Assembly: GCF_005768555.2 (NCBI RefSeq)
Contig: NZ_VCHX02000158.1
Coordinates: 62,001-126,000, forward strand
DNA: 64,000 bases
From: Streptomyces sporangiiformans
GTDB lineage: Bacteria; Actinomycetota; Actinomycetes; Streptomycetales; Streptomycetaceae
Reading direction: 5' to 3'
A program made the translations under genes and the position numbers. Position 1 is the stretch's first letter. The number at the start of each line of letters is the position of its first letter. Positions 53,637 to 61,376 of the stretch are shown here, piece by piece. Below the pieces are notes generated by a model. It was not told the origin of the DNA, did not search any database, and worked only from the letters and a program-made list of their open reading frames with translations.

Positions 53637-55292
53637 GTGCACCGTACGGAACGAATGGATCGCGTGGACTCCATGCCCCCCAGGGACGACGTCGCGGCGG
53701 CAGCCGACGCGTACGCGGCCGCGCCGCTGCTCAATTGTCTGCTGCGGGAGGTGGCCGAGCCCGCACCGGGGCCGGGTGGGGGACAGGCGGAGGGGCACGA
53801 GGCGGGACACAACGCGGGACACAACGCGGGGCACATCGCGGCGCACGTCGAGCGGCGCGTGTACCGGCTGCCCTCCGGCGGACGGCTCCTGCGGGTACGC
53901 GGCGGACGCCGGCCCGCCGAGCCGGAGGTGTACCGGGCCGGGACCTGGCACCGTCTCGACCACGCCGAGTTGGTCAAACTCACCGCCGAGGAACTGCGCC
54001 GGCACACCGGCCTGTCGAACCCCGAGCTGCCCATCGAGATGATGGACAGCCGGGACGCGGTGGCGGCGCTCCTCACCGCGCGCGCGAGCGCGACACCGCC
54101 CGAAGACCCGTATCTGCGCTCCGAGCAGTCCCTGATCACCGGACACCCCTGTCACCCCGCCCCCAAGGCCCGGGGCGGCGGCCCCGTCGCCCGCTGGCTC
54201 CCGTACGCTCCCGAGGCGTACGCCCGCTTCCCGCTCGTCCTTCTGGGCGTACGGGAGGACGCGGTCGTCGAGGAGGGCGACCTGCGGGCGATCGACGCGC
54301 TGGGCGAGGCCCCTGCCGGCTACCGGCTCCTCCCCGCCCATCCCTGGCAGCTCGACCTGGTCGGCGCCCGGCCGGAGATCCGCGACGCCTTCGCCGACGG
54401 CCGCCTCGTACGGCTCGGCCGGACCATGTCCCCGGCCTGGCCCACGGCCGCCATCCGCACGGTGTACGTCCCCACCGCCGACCTCTTCGTGAAGTTCAGC
54501 CTCGACGTCCGCATCACCAACGACATCCGCCGCCTCTGGCGCCACGACCTCCTCCGGCTCCGCCGCACGGACGCGGCGGTCACCTCGGCGTTCACGGCCC
54601 TGGACGGACCCGCGACCTGGCTCAGCGACCGCGGTTACCGCACCGCCGACTTCGCCTTCGAGGAACTCGCCGTCCTCGCACGTGACGGTCTGCGCGAGCA
54701 TGTGCTGCCCGGCGCCACGCCTCTGCTGGCGGCGGCGCTGACGGAGAGCGCGGAGGGCGCGGAGGGCTGCGCCTCCGGGCCGACTGGACCCAGCCCACTC
54801 GACTCCCTTCCCGACCCCGCCGCCTGGTGGGCGGCGTATCTGCGCCAAGTCGTGCCGCCCGCCCTGGAGTTGTTCGCCCGGCACGGCGTCGTCCTCGAAG
54901 CGCATCTTCAGAACACAGTGGTGGCCGTGGACGCGGACGGCATGCCAGTCCAGGCGCTCTTCCGGGACGCCGAGGGCGTGAAGCTGCTGTCCGACGTGAC
55001 GCGGGCCGCCGGCTGGGAGCGGCTGGTGTACTGCCTCGTCGTGAACAACCTTCTGGAGATGGCGGGGTCGCTGGAGGAGCGGTACCCGGGGATGGAGCTC
55101 TGGCCCGCCGTGCGGAGGGAACTGACGCGGCACGACCGAGGGCTGCCCGAGGTCGCGGAGCTGGTCCGGGCTGCCTCCCTTCCCGGCAAGACCAACCTGC
55201 TGCTGCGATGGACGGGAGCGGACGGGGCGGACGCACGCTACCTGCCCCTGCCCAATCCGCTTCGGCCGACGACCTGGGGACGTACGTCGTGA
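53637..55292 (+). CDS. IucA/IucC-family NRPS-independent siderophore synthetase (B)
   Basis: A 551-residue synthetase with the same fold as its divergent neighbour. Markers are ITGHPCHPAPKARGG, LLPAHPWQ, FVKFSLDVRITNDIRR, LEAHLQNTVVAVDADG and a C-terminal KTNLLLRW. Low similarity outside the motifs suggests that the pair performs two successive condensations, as IucA and IucC do in aerobactin synthesis. A His/Gly repeat (EGHEAGHNAGHNAGHIAAH) sits near residue 60. The start is uncertain: GTG at 53637, ATG at 53655 or ATG at 53673. No iron-box (DmdR type) was recognised in the 67-base gap. Confidence 0.9.
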   Translation: MHRTERMDRVDSMPPRDDVAAAADAYAAAPLLNCLLREVAEPAPGPGGGQAEGHEAGHNAGHNAGHIAAHVERRVYRLPSGGRLLRVRGGRRPAEPEVYRAGTWHRLDHAELVKLTAEELRRHTGLSNPELPIEMMDSRDAVAALLTARASATPPEDPYLRSEQSLITGHPCHPAPKARGGGPVARWLPYAPEAYARFPLVLLGVREDAVVEEGDLRAIDALGEAPAGYRLLPAHPWQLDLVGARPEIRDAFADGRLVRLGRTMSPAWPTAAIRTVYVPTADLFVKFSLDVRITNDIRRLWRHDLLRLRRTDAAVTSAFTALDGPATWLSDRGYRTADFAFEELAVLARDGLREHVLPGATPLLAAALTESAEGAEGCASGPTGPSPLDSLPDPAAWWAAYLRQVVPPALELFARHGVVLEAHLQNTVVAVDADGMPVQALFRDAEGVKLLSDVTRAAGWERLVYCLVVNNLLEMAGSLEERYPGMELWPAVRRELTRHDRGLPEVAELVRAASLPGKTNLLLRWTGADGADARYLPLPNPLRPTTWGRTS

Positions 55293-55381
55293 AGCTGACC
55301 TGCGCAGATGGCTGTTTCAGTGTCTCTCAGGTTCGTGGCGCGTTATGCGGTCGATTCTCCCTGGGCGTTCCCCAGTGGCGT

Positions 55382-55405
55382 GGATACTCCCCAGATTCTC
55401 TCCAC
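55382..55405 (+). pseudogene. integrase C-terminal scar (left)
   Basis: ACTCCCCAGATTCTCTCCAC at 55386-55405 reads GYSPDSLH and matches 17 of the first 19 bases of ACTCCCCAGATTCTCCCCAG, the integrase tail at 63807-63826. The frame then diverges and ends. It is the left-hand copy flanking the lanthipeptide island. Confidence 0.45.
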
Positions 55406-55932
55406 AGGTGTTTTCGCCACGCGCAGTCGCGAGGCGAAGGCAGCTGGGGCTGCCGTAGACACGCTGGGTGACTGCGCTGCGGCAGGCACCCGCTGCCTCG
55501 GCTCGCCGACGCAGCGCCCCACCCATGCTGCTTCAGAGCGTGTGCCTTCTTCGGATGGGCAGGATGTGCGCCATAGTGCACAACCGGCCACGCCGGCACC
55601 GGGTTTGACCAGCCGCGACGGAAGCCATGCCGAACGTTCGACAATCCGCACTCGTCGACCAGGCGCCGCCCGAGTGCCCTCTTGCCAGGGGATGTTCGAG
55701 TGGATGTGCCGGGCAGGATGCCCCCGCCGATCAGAAGGAGGCGGGCATGGACCCGAATTCACGACGGCGCCAGGCCGGACCCCGACAGTCTGCGGACCAA
55801 TCCCAGACGCAACTGCAGAGTGACGGACGGCAGGACCGTGACAGCGCGGTCGCGGATTTTTTCGGGCGAGTTCGGCGCAGAGCTGGCGCGGGCCATCCGT
55901 GCGGGCCTGAACCAGAGCACCGGCCCTCTCGA

Positions 55933-56152
55933 CCGCTGGTCCACCTGCACGATCCCATCCTGGCGCGCAATGTGCTGGAGTCGCTGCGCCGCAAACTTGA
56001 CGGCGGTTGAGACGGCCGTGGAGACGATGCGACGCAAACGTGAGGTGCTGGTGCACGCACTCCACTACGCCGTGGAGAGAGGCGAGTTGGGCAGTCATCC
56101 TCTGGCACGGATCCGATGGCGGGCGCCCAAGCCGGCGGTCGCGGCGGATCCG
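55933..56152 (+). pseudogene. tyrosine integrase fragment, core-binding part, frameshifted
   Basis: Two frames join to give LVHLHDPILARNVLESLRRK, then after a shift near 56008 ETMRRKREVLVHALHYAVERGELGSHPLARIRWRAPKPAV. This is the segment linking the core-binding domain to the catalytic domain in Streptomyces tyrosine recombinases (x-RRKR-x-VLxxALxYAVExxxLxxNPLxRIRWxAPK). No catalytic-domain sequence follows. The gene is dead. Its missing end resembles the piece at 63698-63832 on the other side of the lanthipeptide genes. Confidence 0.7.
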
Positions 56153-56198
56153 GTGGGCCAAAACCGCACCAGGAGCGGGATCTGCTGAGCGCGGTCTC

Positions 56199-56375
56199 CT
56201 ATGTGGGTGGCCACCGGTGAGCCCGGGCCCGCCGGCTGGTCGGGTAGTTCGCCGAAATGTACTCGATCTGGCGGGCGACGGCGATGGCGACATAAGTGGA
56301 CAGGCCGCTGTGGGCCTTGGCTGCTTCGGCGATGTCGCGCGGCATGGTGATCGAGTGCTTTGCCGGTAGGCTCAC
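56199..56375 (-). pseudogene. orphan ribbon-helix-helix antitoxin-like fragment
   Basis: A 58-codon frame beginning at GTG 56375: SLPAKHSITMPRDIAEAAKA followed by HSGLSTYVAIAVARQIEYIS. This matches the N-terminal half of VapB/CopG-type antitoxins (LPEDxAExxRxxxGLSxYVxxAVARQLE). The usual C-terminal toxin-binding tail (LDxLxxxxExEHGP) is replaced by unrelated sequence, and no toxin gene follows. It is convergent with the integrase fragment. Confidence 0.5.
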
Positions 56376-56965
56376 TCAACCTGTTTATCCTACCGTCAAT
56401 CCTCCCGAATCGGCTGAGGGGCCGGTCGGGAGCCGGTCCAGAGGTGACGTTTCCTGTAGGAGTCACGGATGAACCGGAGCCATGGCAGATACGGTGCGCC
56501 ATGCCGTCTGACACCGCCGAGCACCTCAGCGAGTTCGCCAAGATACAAAATGGCGGGCCGTGCCGGTCCCCCTCCGGAGGAAATGTGCTGCGCGCCGCTG
56601 AAGATCCGTATCTGCCGGCCGCCGCCACCTGGGGTGCAGCGCCGTCTTGACATGCTTTGGAGTGAGAGTAAGGCTTGGGAATCACAGGAGTTCGGGCAAA
56701 CCGTCCGACGTCACGGAGTGGGTTTACATCCTCTCACCCCGTATATGCGATCAAAGGACCGATGCACTTCTCGTGGCATCTGCGTTCCGCGCTCATCGTC
56801 AGCGGGCTGTGCATACACTGCCGATTCTGTAAAAGCACAGACCTCACGGCTCGTGCTTCGAGGCACAGGCCAGTGTCCGTCATGTTGTGGCGCGGTTCAG
56901 GCCTCCCCGAACGGCGGTGAATCTTCGGTCCGACAAGACAAGTCGAGGAAGACAGGGAGAGCCCC
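56376..56965. other. 590-bp gap before the lanthipeptide precursor
   Basis: No gene recognised. The sequence is visibly less GC-biased at third positions than the core genes and looks like decayed DNA. It must hold the promoter of the lanthipeptide operon; I found TACACT near 56813 but no convincing -35, so I do not call it. Confidence 0.4.
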
Positions 56966-57199
56966 ATGAGCCTCCACAAGATTGTCCGGGCCTGGGAGGA
57001 CCCGGAGTACCGTGACAGCTTGAGCGCCGCAGAGCTCGCCGACCTGCCGGAGAACCCGGCGGGCATCATAGAGCTCACCGACGCCGAGCTGGGGCAGGTT
57101 CTGGGCGGCGCCCAGAGCGGAAACAGCGTCGGCTGTAACACCAAGACCTGCGTCGTGAGCCGTGGCAACTCGCGCAACCCCTGCGGCTCCAACTGCTGA
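56966..57199 (+). CDS. lanA: mersacidin/lichenicidin-type lanthipeptide precursor
   Basis: A 77-residue class II precursor. The leader (1-48) has the family pattern IVRAWEDPEYRDSLSAAE, then LADLPENPAGIIELTDAELG, ending in the double-glycine site VLGG (47-48) used by C39 proteases. The core (49-77) is AQSGNSVGCNTKTCVVSRGN followed by SRNPCGSNC, with four Cys (57, 62, 73, 77) and seven Ser/Thr (51, 54, 59, 61, 65, 69, 75). Up to four (methyl)lanthionine rings are possible. AGGGAG lies eight bases before the ATG. A hairpin and the LanM gene follow. The core is not one I recognise from a named lantibiotic. Confidence 0.92.
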   Translation: MSLHKIVRAWEDPEYRDSLSAAELADLPENPAGIIELTDAELGQVLGGAQSGNSVGCNTKTCVVSRGNSRNPCGSNC

Positions 57200-57388
57200 T
57201 GGCGGGGTGTCGGCGTACGAGCTGTCACAGAGGCACGTACGCGGTGCAGAAAAGGTGCGACATTTGGGCATCGTCGGCGCGACGGCCCTGCTGGCCTCCT
57301 TTGACTGCGCCCACCCCATGGATCGGCTGATATTGCGGCTCCACCGCCGCGCGACGGTCTTTGTACGTACACAGTCCAAAGGAACGAG

Positions 57389-57423
57389 GCGAGGGCTGCT
57401 AGGCGCTGTCCAGCAGCCCTCGC
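57389..57423 (+). terminator. attenuating hairpin between lanA and lanM
   Basis: A perfect 12-bp stem (GCGAGGGCTGCT at 57389-57400 with 57412-57423) and an 11-base loop, 190 bases after the precursor stop and 48 before lanM. Partial read-through would give more precursor than enzyme mRNA. Confidence 0.75.
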
Positions 57424-57470
57424 TGACATGCTGGGGAGCAGAGGGTGGAAGTTGAGGGAGCGGCTGGGTC

Positions 57471-60400
57471 ATGAAAGCGGAAGAGGTGTGGCAGGCCCCC
57501 GAGTGGTACCGCGCATTGCACCTCCTTGAACGCGGTGACACACGAAGCGCCCGCCCGACGGAGATGTCTTTCGCTTCGGACCTCATCCCTGAGGGAGTGC
57601 TAGGTCGTCTGGACGCTTGGAAGAGCCAGAAGCCCTTCGAGCGGGAGCCGCTTTTCGCTCAGCGGCTGGCTATGGACTCGCTCTCGGAACGTGATCTGCT
57701 GGCTCTGCTGGCGGAGCCTGCGGAGAGTTTGAAGGCCCGCATCCAGGCCGCTCCCGACTGGCTGATCGTTCTCCGGGAGGCATTCACGCACCCGGATTCT
57801 GCGGAGAAGCTGGCGCCTCTGCTCGAGAAGACTGAGGCAGATCACCCTTTCGCTGGAAGCCTGTCGGCGATCAGCCCCCTTCTTTGGCACTTTCTTGACC
57901 GTCTCCAGGAAAGGGTGCGCGGGCTACGCGGAGAGGTCGAGTTCCTCCCCTTCGAAAACACAATGCTCCCAGGGGTGTTCCTGGCGAACCTGGCGCCGCT
58001 CCTCCTCTTCCAGCTCAGCAAACCGCTCCTGATCGAGCTGCATGTCGCCCGCTTGGAAGGACTCTTGAGGGGCGAGACAGCGGAGGAACGCTTCGAGGAC
58101 TTCATCCGGCGGCTCGGGCAGGAAGGCTCGATCGTGGCGCTCCTCGCCAAGTACCCGGTGCTTGCACGCCAACTGGTGATCTCGACGAAGCAGTGGGCCG
58201 ACTACCTGTACGAGTTCTTGACGCATTTGTGCGCGGACTGGCAGTCCATCCGCACGACCCTCGCCCCGGGCGACGATCCTGGACCGCTGGTCGACGTGGA
58301 GGCCGGAAAGGGGGACCAGCATCGTCGGGGCCGCAGTGTGCTGCTGCTGCGGTTCGGCTCGGGGATGAAGTTGCTGTACAAGCCGAGGTCGCTGGGTGTG
58401 GACGTGCACTTCCAGGAGTTGCTGTCCTGGTTGAACGACCGCGGGGCCGAGCCCAGTCTGCGGCCGCTGAAGGTGGTCGACTGCGGGAACCATGGCTGGT
58501 CGGAGTTCGTCGACGCGGCATCCTGCACGTGCGAGGAGGAGGTCGTCCGTTTCTACGAGCGTCAGGGAAGCTACCTGGCGCTGTTGTACGCCCTGGACGC
58601 CGCCGACCTGCACAACGAGAACCTGCTCGCTGCGGGTGAGCATCCGATGCTCGTGGACCTGGAGGCTCTGTTCCATCCTCACGTCCATGCCAAGGAACCG
58701 ACCCTGTCGAACCTTGCGGTGGGAGCGCTGGACCGTTCCGTGTGGCAGGTCGGGTTGCTGCCGCGGCGCGTGTGGTCCGACCAGGATTCCATCGGCGTGG
58801 ACATGAGCGGCCTGGGCGGGCAACCGGGCCAGATGAACCCGCATCGGCTTGTCAGCTGGGAAAGACCAAGGACGGATGAGATGCGGGTGTGCCGACGGCG
58901 CGCCGAGCTACCCGTGAGCGAGAACCGGCCCCGTCTGGGTGACCAGGATGTCGAGGTCTGGCAGTTCAAGGACGCCGTGCTCGCAGGCTTCACCGGAATG
59001 TACCGCCTGATCTGCGAGAACAAGGCGGCCCTGCTGGCGGAACAGCTCCCGCGCTTCGCACAGGACGAGACACGCGTCGTCCTGCGCTCGACGAACGTGT
59101 ACAGCCTCCTCTGGTACGAGAGCTTCCACCCCGATCTGCTGCGTGACGCGCTCGAACGTGATCGCTTCTTCGATCACCTGTGGATCGAAGCGGCGCAGCG
59201 CCCCTATCTCGCTCCCCTCATCCCGGCGGAGCAGCGGGATCTGTGGCACGGCGACATCCCGCTGTTCCACACCTGCCCAGGCAGCCGGGCGGTCCTCACC
59301 GCAGAGGGGGAGCGCTTCGAAGACTTCCTCGACGCGCCCAGCCTCGACGTGGTGCGGCAACGGGTGGGGCAGCTCGGTGATGACGATCTGGCCAAGCAGA
59401 GCTGGATCATCACCGCGTCGCTGGCCACGATGCTCATGGATTCCGAGGACAGGGTCAGCCGGCCGGCACAAGGTCCGTCGACGAGCCGGCCTTCCCTGGT
59501 GACCCAGCGGGTGGAGCGAGAACAGCTGCTGGTACTTGCGAGCTCCGTCGGGAGGCGTCTCGACGAGCTCTCTCTGCAGAACGAAGGCGGCGCGTACTGG
59601 CTCGGCGTGGGCCCTCTGGACGAATCTGCCTGGGGTCTCTTCCCATCGGGCAGTGACCTCTATTCCGGGACCAGCGGAATCGCGCTCTTCCTGGGGTACC
59701 TGGGGGCGGTCACCGGCGAGCCCTCCGCCACACTCCTCGCACGCAGGGCACTGACATCGACGCGAGTTCAAGTGCGGGAGTGGCTCCGGGAGCAGCAGGA
59801 TGCGAGTGGATCTCCTCCGACGGTCGGAGCGTTCGACGGCCTGGCCTCGGTCGTGTACGTCCTCACGAGCCTGGGCGTTCTGTGGGCAGAACAGGATCTC
59901 CTGGACGAAGCGGCCGAACTGGTCGAGCGACTGCCGTCGCTCATCTCCAGGGACCTTTCGCTGGATGTCATCTACGGTTCGGCCGGGTGCATCCTCTCGC
60001 TGTTCAGCCTGCACGCGGTCCGTCCCTCGCCACGGACCTTGGACGTGGCGATCCGCTGCGGCGAGCGGCTCCTGGCCACTGCGCAGCCCGTGCATCGAGG
60101 GATCGCCTGGACGACGCTCGATGATCAACCGCCGCTGGGCGGGTTCTCGCACGGTACAGCCGGCATTGCGCTGAGCCTTCTGCAGCTGACTGCCCGCAGC
60201 GGCGAGGACCGATTTCGGCGAGCTGCTCTCAGCGCTCTCGGCTACGACCGCAGCCTCTTCGTTCCCGAATTGAACAACTGGGCCGACCTGCGAGTCTTCG
60301 CACCCCGGACAATCCAGGACGATCCTGTTGAGCCAGCCGTGGCGCTACCTCGAAAGAGCATGGTGGCCTGGTGCCACGGCGCCCCAGGCATCGGCCTGGC

Positions 60401-60782
60401 ACGTCTCGCCGCCTTGGATCAGCTGGCCGACGCGACGACACGAGACGAGATCGACATCGCCCTGAGTGCCACGGAACAGTACGGCTTCCCCATGGGCCAC
60501 TCGCTTTGCCACGGCGCGATGGGGAACCTCGAGCTTCTTCTGACGGCGGCACGGGTGCTCGACAGACCTGAAGATCAACACGCTTTGGAACGAGCGACGG
60601 CGTTGGTCGTGGCGAGCATGGAGGCCAATGGTTTCGTGACGGGAGTGCCCCTCGGGGTGGAGACGCCCGGGCTCATGACCGGGCTGGCGGGGATCGGGTA
60701 CGAGCTGCTCCGGCTGGCCGAGCCCGCCAAGGTGCCGTCCGTTCTTCTCCTGGCTCCTCCACGGTGGCAAGCGCAGGGCTGA
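57471..60782 (+). CDS. lanM: class II lanthipeptide synthetase LanM
   Basis: A 1103-residue bifunctional enzyme. The dehydratase part (about 1-660) shows the DUF4135 kinase-like pattern: LLYKPRSLGVDVHFQELLSWL, then DAADLHNENLLAAGEHPMLVDLEALF with the catalytic Asp/His/Asn-type residues. The cyclase (about 715-1090) has the alpha/alpha toroid with zinc ligands C968 (AWCHG), C1013 and H1014 (LCHG), spaced like those of NisC. It phosphorylates and eliminates Ser/Thr of the core, then adds Cys to form thioether rings. The ATG at 57471 has GAGGGAG about 13 bases upstream. The only precursor in the window is lanA, just upstream. Confidence 0.96.
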   Translation: MKAEEVWQAPEWYRALHLLERGDTRSARPTEMSFASDLIPEGVLGRLDAWKSQKPFEREPLFAQRLAMDSLSERDLLALLAEPAESLKARIQAAPDWLIVLREAFTHPDSAEKLAPLLEKTEADHPFAGSLSAISPLLWHFLDRLQERVRGLRGEVEFLPFENTMLPGVFLANLAPLLLFQLSKPLLIELHVARLEGLLRGETAEERFEDFIRRLGQEGSIVALLAKYPVLARQLVISTKQWADYLYEFLTHLCADWQSIRTTLAPGDDPGPLVDVEAGKGDQHRRGRSVLLLRFGSGMKLLYKPRSLGVDVHFQELLSWLNDRGAEPSLRPLKVVDCGNHGWSEFVDAASCTCEEEVVRFYERQGSYLALLYALDAADLHNENLLAAGEHPMLVDLEALFHPHVHAKEPTLSNLAVGALDRSVWQVGLLPRRVWSDQDSIGVDMSGLGGQPGQMNPHRLVSWERPRTDEMRVCRRRAELPVSENRPRLGDQDVEVWQFKDAVLAGFTGMYRLICENKAALLAEQLPRFAQDETRVVLRSTNVYSLLWYESFHPDLLRDALERDRFFDHLWIEAAQRPYLAPLIPAEQRDLWHGDIPLFHTCPGSRAVLTAEGERFEDFLDAPSLDVVRQRVGQLGDDDLAKQSWIITASLATMLMDSEDRVSRPAQGPSTSRPSLVTQRVEREQLLVLASSVGRRLDELSLQNEGGAYWLGVGPLDESAWGLFPSGSDLYSGTSGIALFLGYLGAVTGEPSATLLARRALTSTRVQVREWLREQQDASGSPPTVGAFDGLASVVYVLTSLGVLWAEQDLLDEAAELVERLPSLISRDLSLDVIYGSAGCILSLFSLHAVRPSPRTLDVAIRCGERLLATAQPVHRGIAWTTLDDQPPLGGFSHGTAGIALSLLQLTARSGEDRFRRAALSALGYDRSLFVPELNNWADLRVFAPRTIQDDPVEPAVALPRKSMVAWCHGAPGIGLARLAALDQLADATTRDEIDIALSATEQYGFPMGHSLCHGAMGNLELLLTAARVLDRPEDQHALERATALVVASMEANGFVTGVPLGVETPGLMTGLAGIGYELLRLAEPAKVPSVLLLAPPRWQAQG

Positions 60783-60800
60783 GAGAAAGGATCCTTGGTC

Positions 60801-61376
60801 GTGGCCCACCGTGTGATCTTCCGGGAGAGCGCCATCCAGGCCTACCGGCGAGGTACGGCGAAGGACATCGTGCCTCGCCTCACCTTCCGGCCGATCGTCG
60901 TCTGCCTTTGGCTGCTGCTGGCCGTGCTGATCGCCACCGCGGCACTGGCCTGGTCCGTACGGGTGCCGGCCTACGTCAGTGCCCAGGGCACGATCCTCCC
61001 GAACGGTGCCCGGGCGGGACCCGGCGGCGAAACGACGGATGCTGCCCTGTTCCTGCCGGCGGATCAATCGGCTGACGTGCGCGCCGGCCAGCAGGTCCAG
61101 GCCCAGATCGGCTCCACCGGTCCGTCCGCGTCGGGTGCCGTCGTCAGGGTCGAACCGGGCGTGATAGGCCCGGACGCGGCACGAGCCAAGTACCGATTTG
61201 AGCCCGGGGCCGGTACCGTCCGGCAACCCTGGACCGTCGTGATCGTGCGGCTCGGACAGCCGCTGCCACCGGACGCCTACGGCGGGAGCCTCTTGACTGC
61301 TCGGGTGGAGGCCGGGTCTCAGCGGATCCTGACGTTCTTCCCCGGATTGGGCTCGTCCGTAGGCGGTGCCTCGTGA
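60801..61376 (+). CDS. short HlyD-like membrane protein of the lanthipeptide exporter
   Basis: A 191-residue protein. A cytoplasmic N-terminus (about 1-35) precedes one membrane helix (VVCLWLLLAVLIATAALAWSV) and then an extracellular barrel-like part (VPAYVSAQGTILPN, LPADQSADVRAGQQVQAQIG) that resembles the lipoyl/barrel halves of HlyD adaptors. The long coiled coil is missing. It probably helps the downstream C39 transporter rather than spanning an outer membrane, which this organism lacks. GTG at 60801 fits the AAGGA spacing better than TTG at 60795. Its stop overlaps lanT by four bases. Confidence 0.7.
   Translation: MAHRVIFRESAIQAYRRGTAKDIVPRLTFRPIVVCLWLLLAVLIATAALAWSVRVPAYVSAQGTILPNGARAGPGGETTDAALFLPADQSADVRAGQQVQAQIGSTGPSASGAVVRVEPGVIGPDAARAKYRFEPGAGTVRQPWTVVIVRLGQPLPPDAYGGSLLTARVEAGSQRILTFFPGLGSSVGGAS

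Noticed and set aside
53626..53638. ACTGA-TCG-TCAGT palindrome at the siderophore synthetase start, considered as an iron box
   Set aside because: It does not resemble the DmdR/DtxR consensus and is short enough to occur by chance.
55343..56293. 316-codon minus-strand open frame in the left flank of the island
   Set aside because: It is antisense to the recognisable integrase fragment and shows no domain.
57200..57470. Second lanthipeptide precursor between lanA and lanM
   Set aside because: Frames here lack a leader, GG site and Cys/Ser-rich core; the region holds an attenuator hairpin instead.
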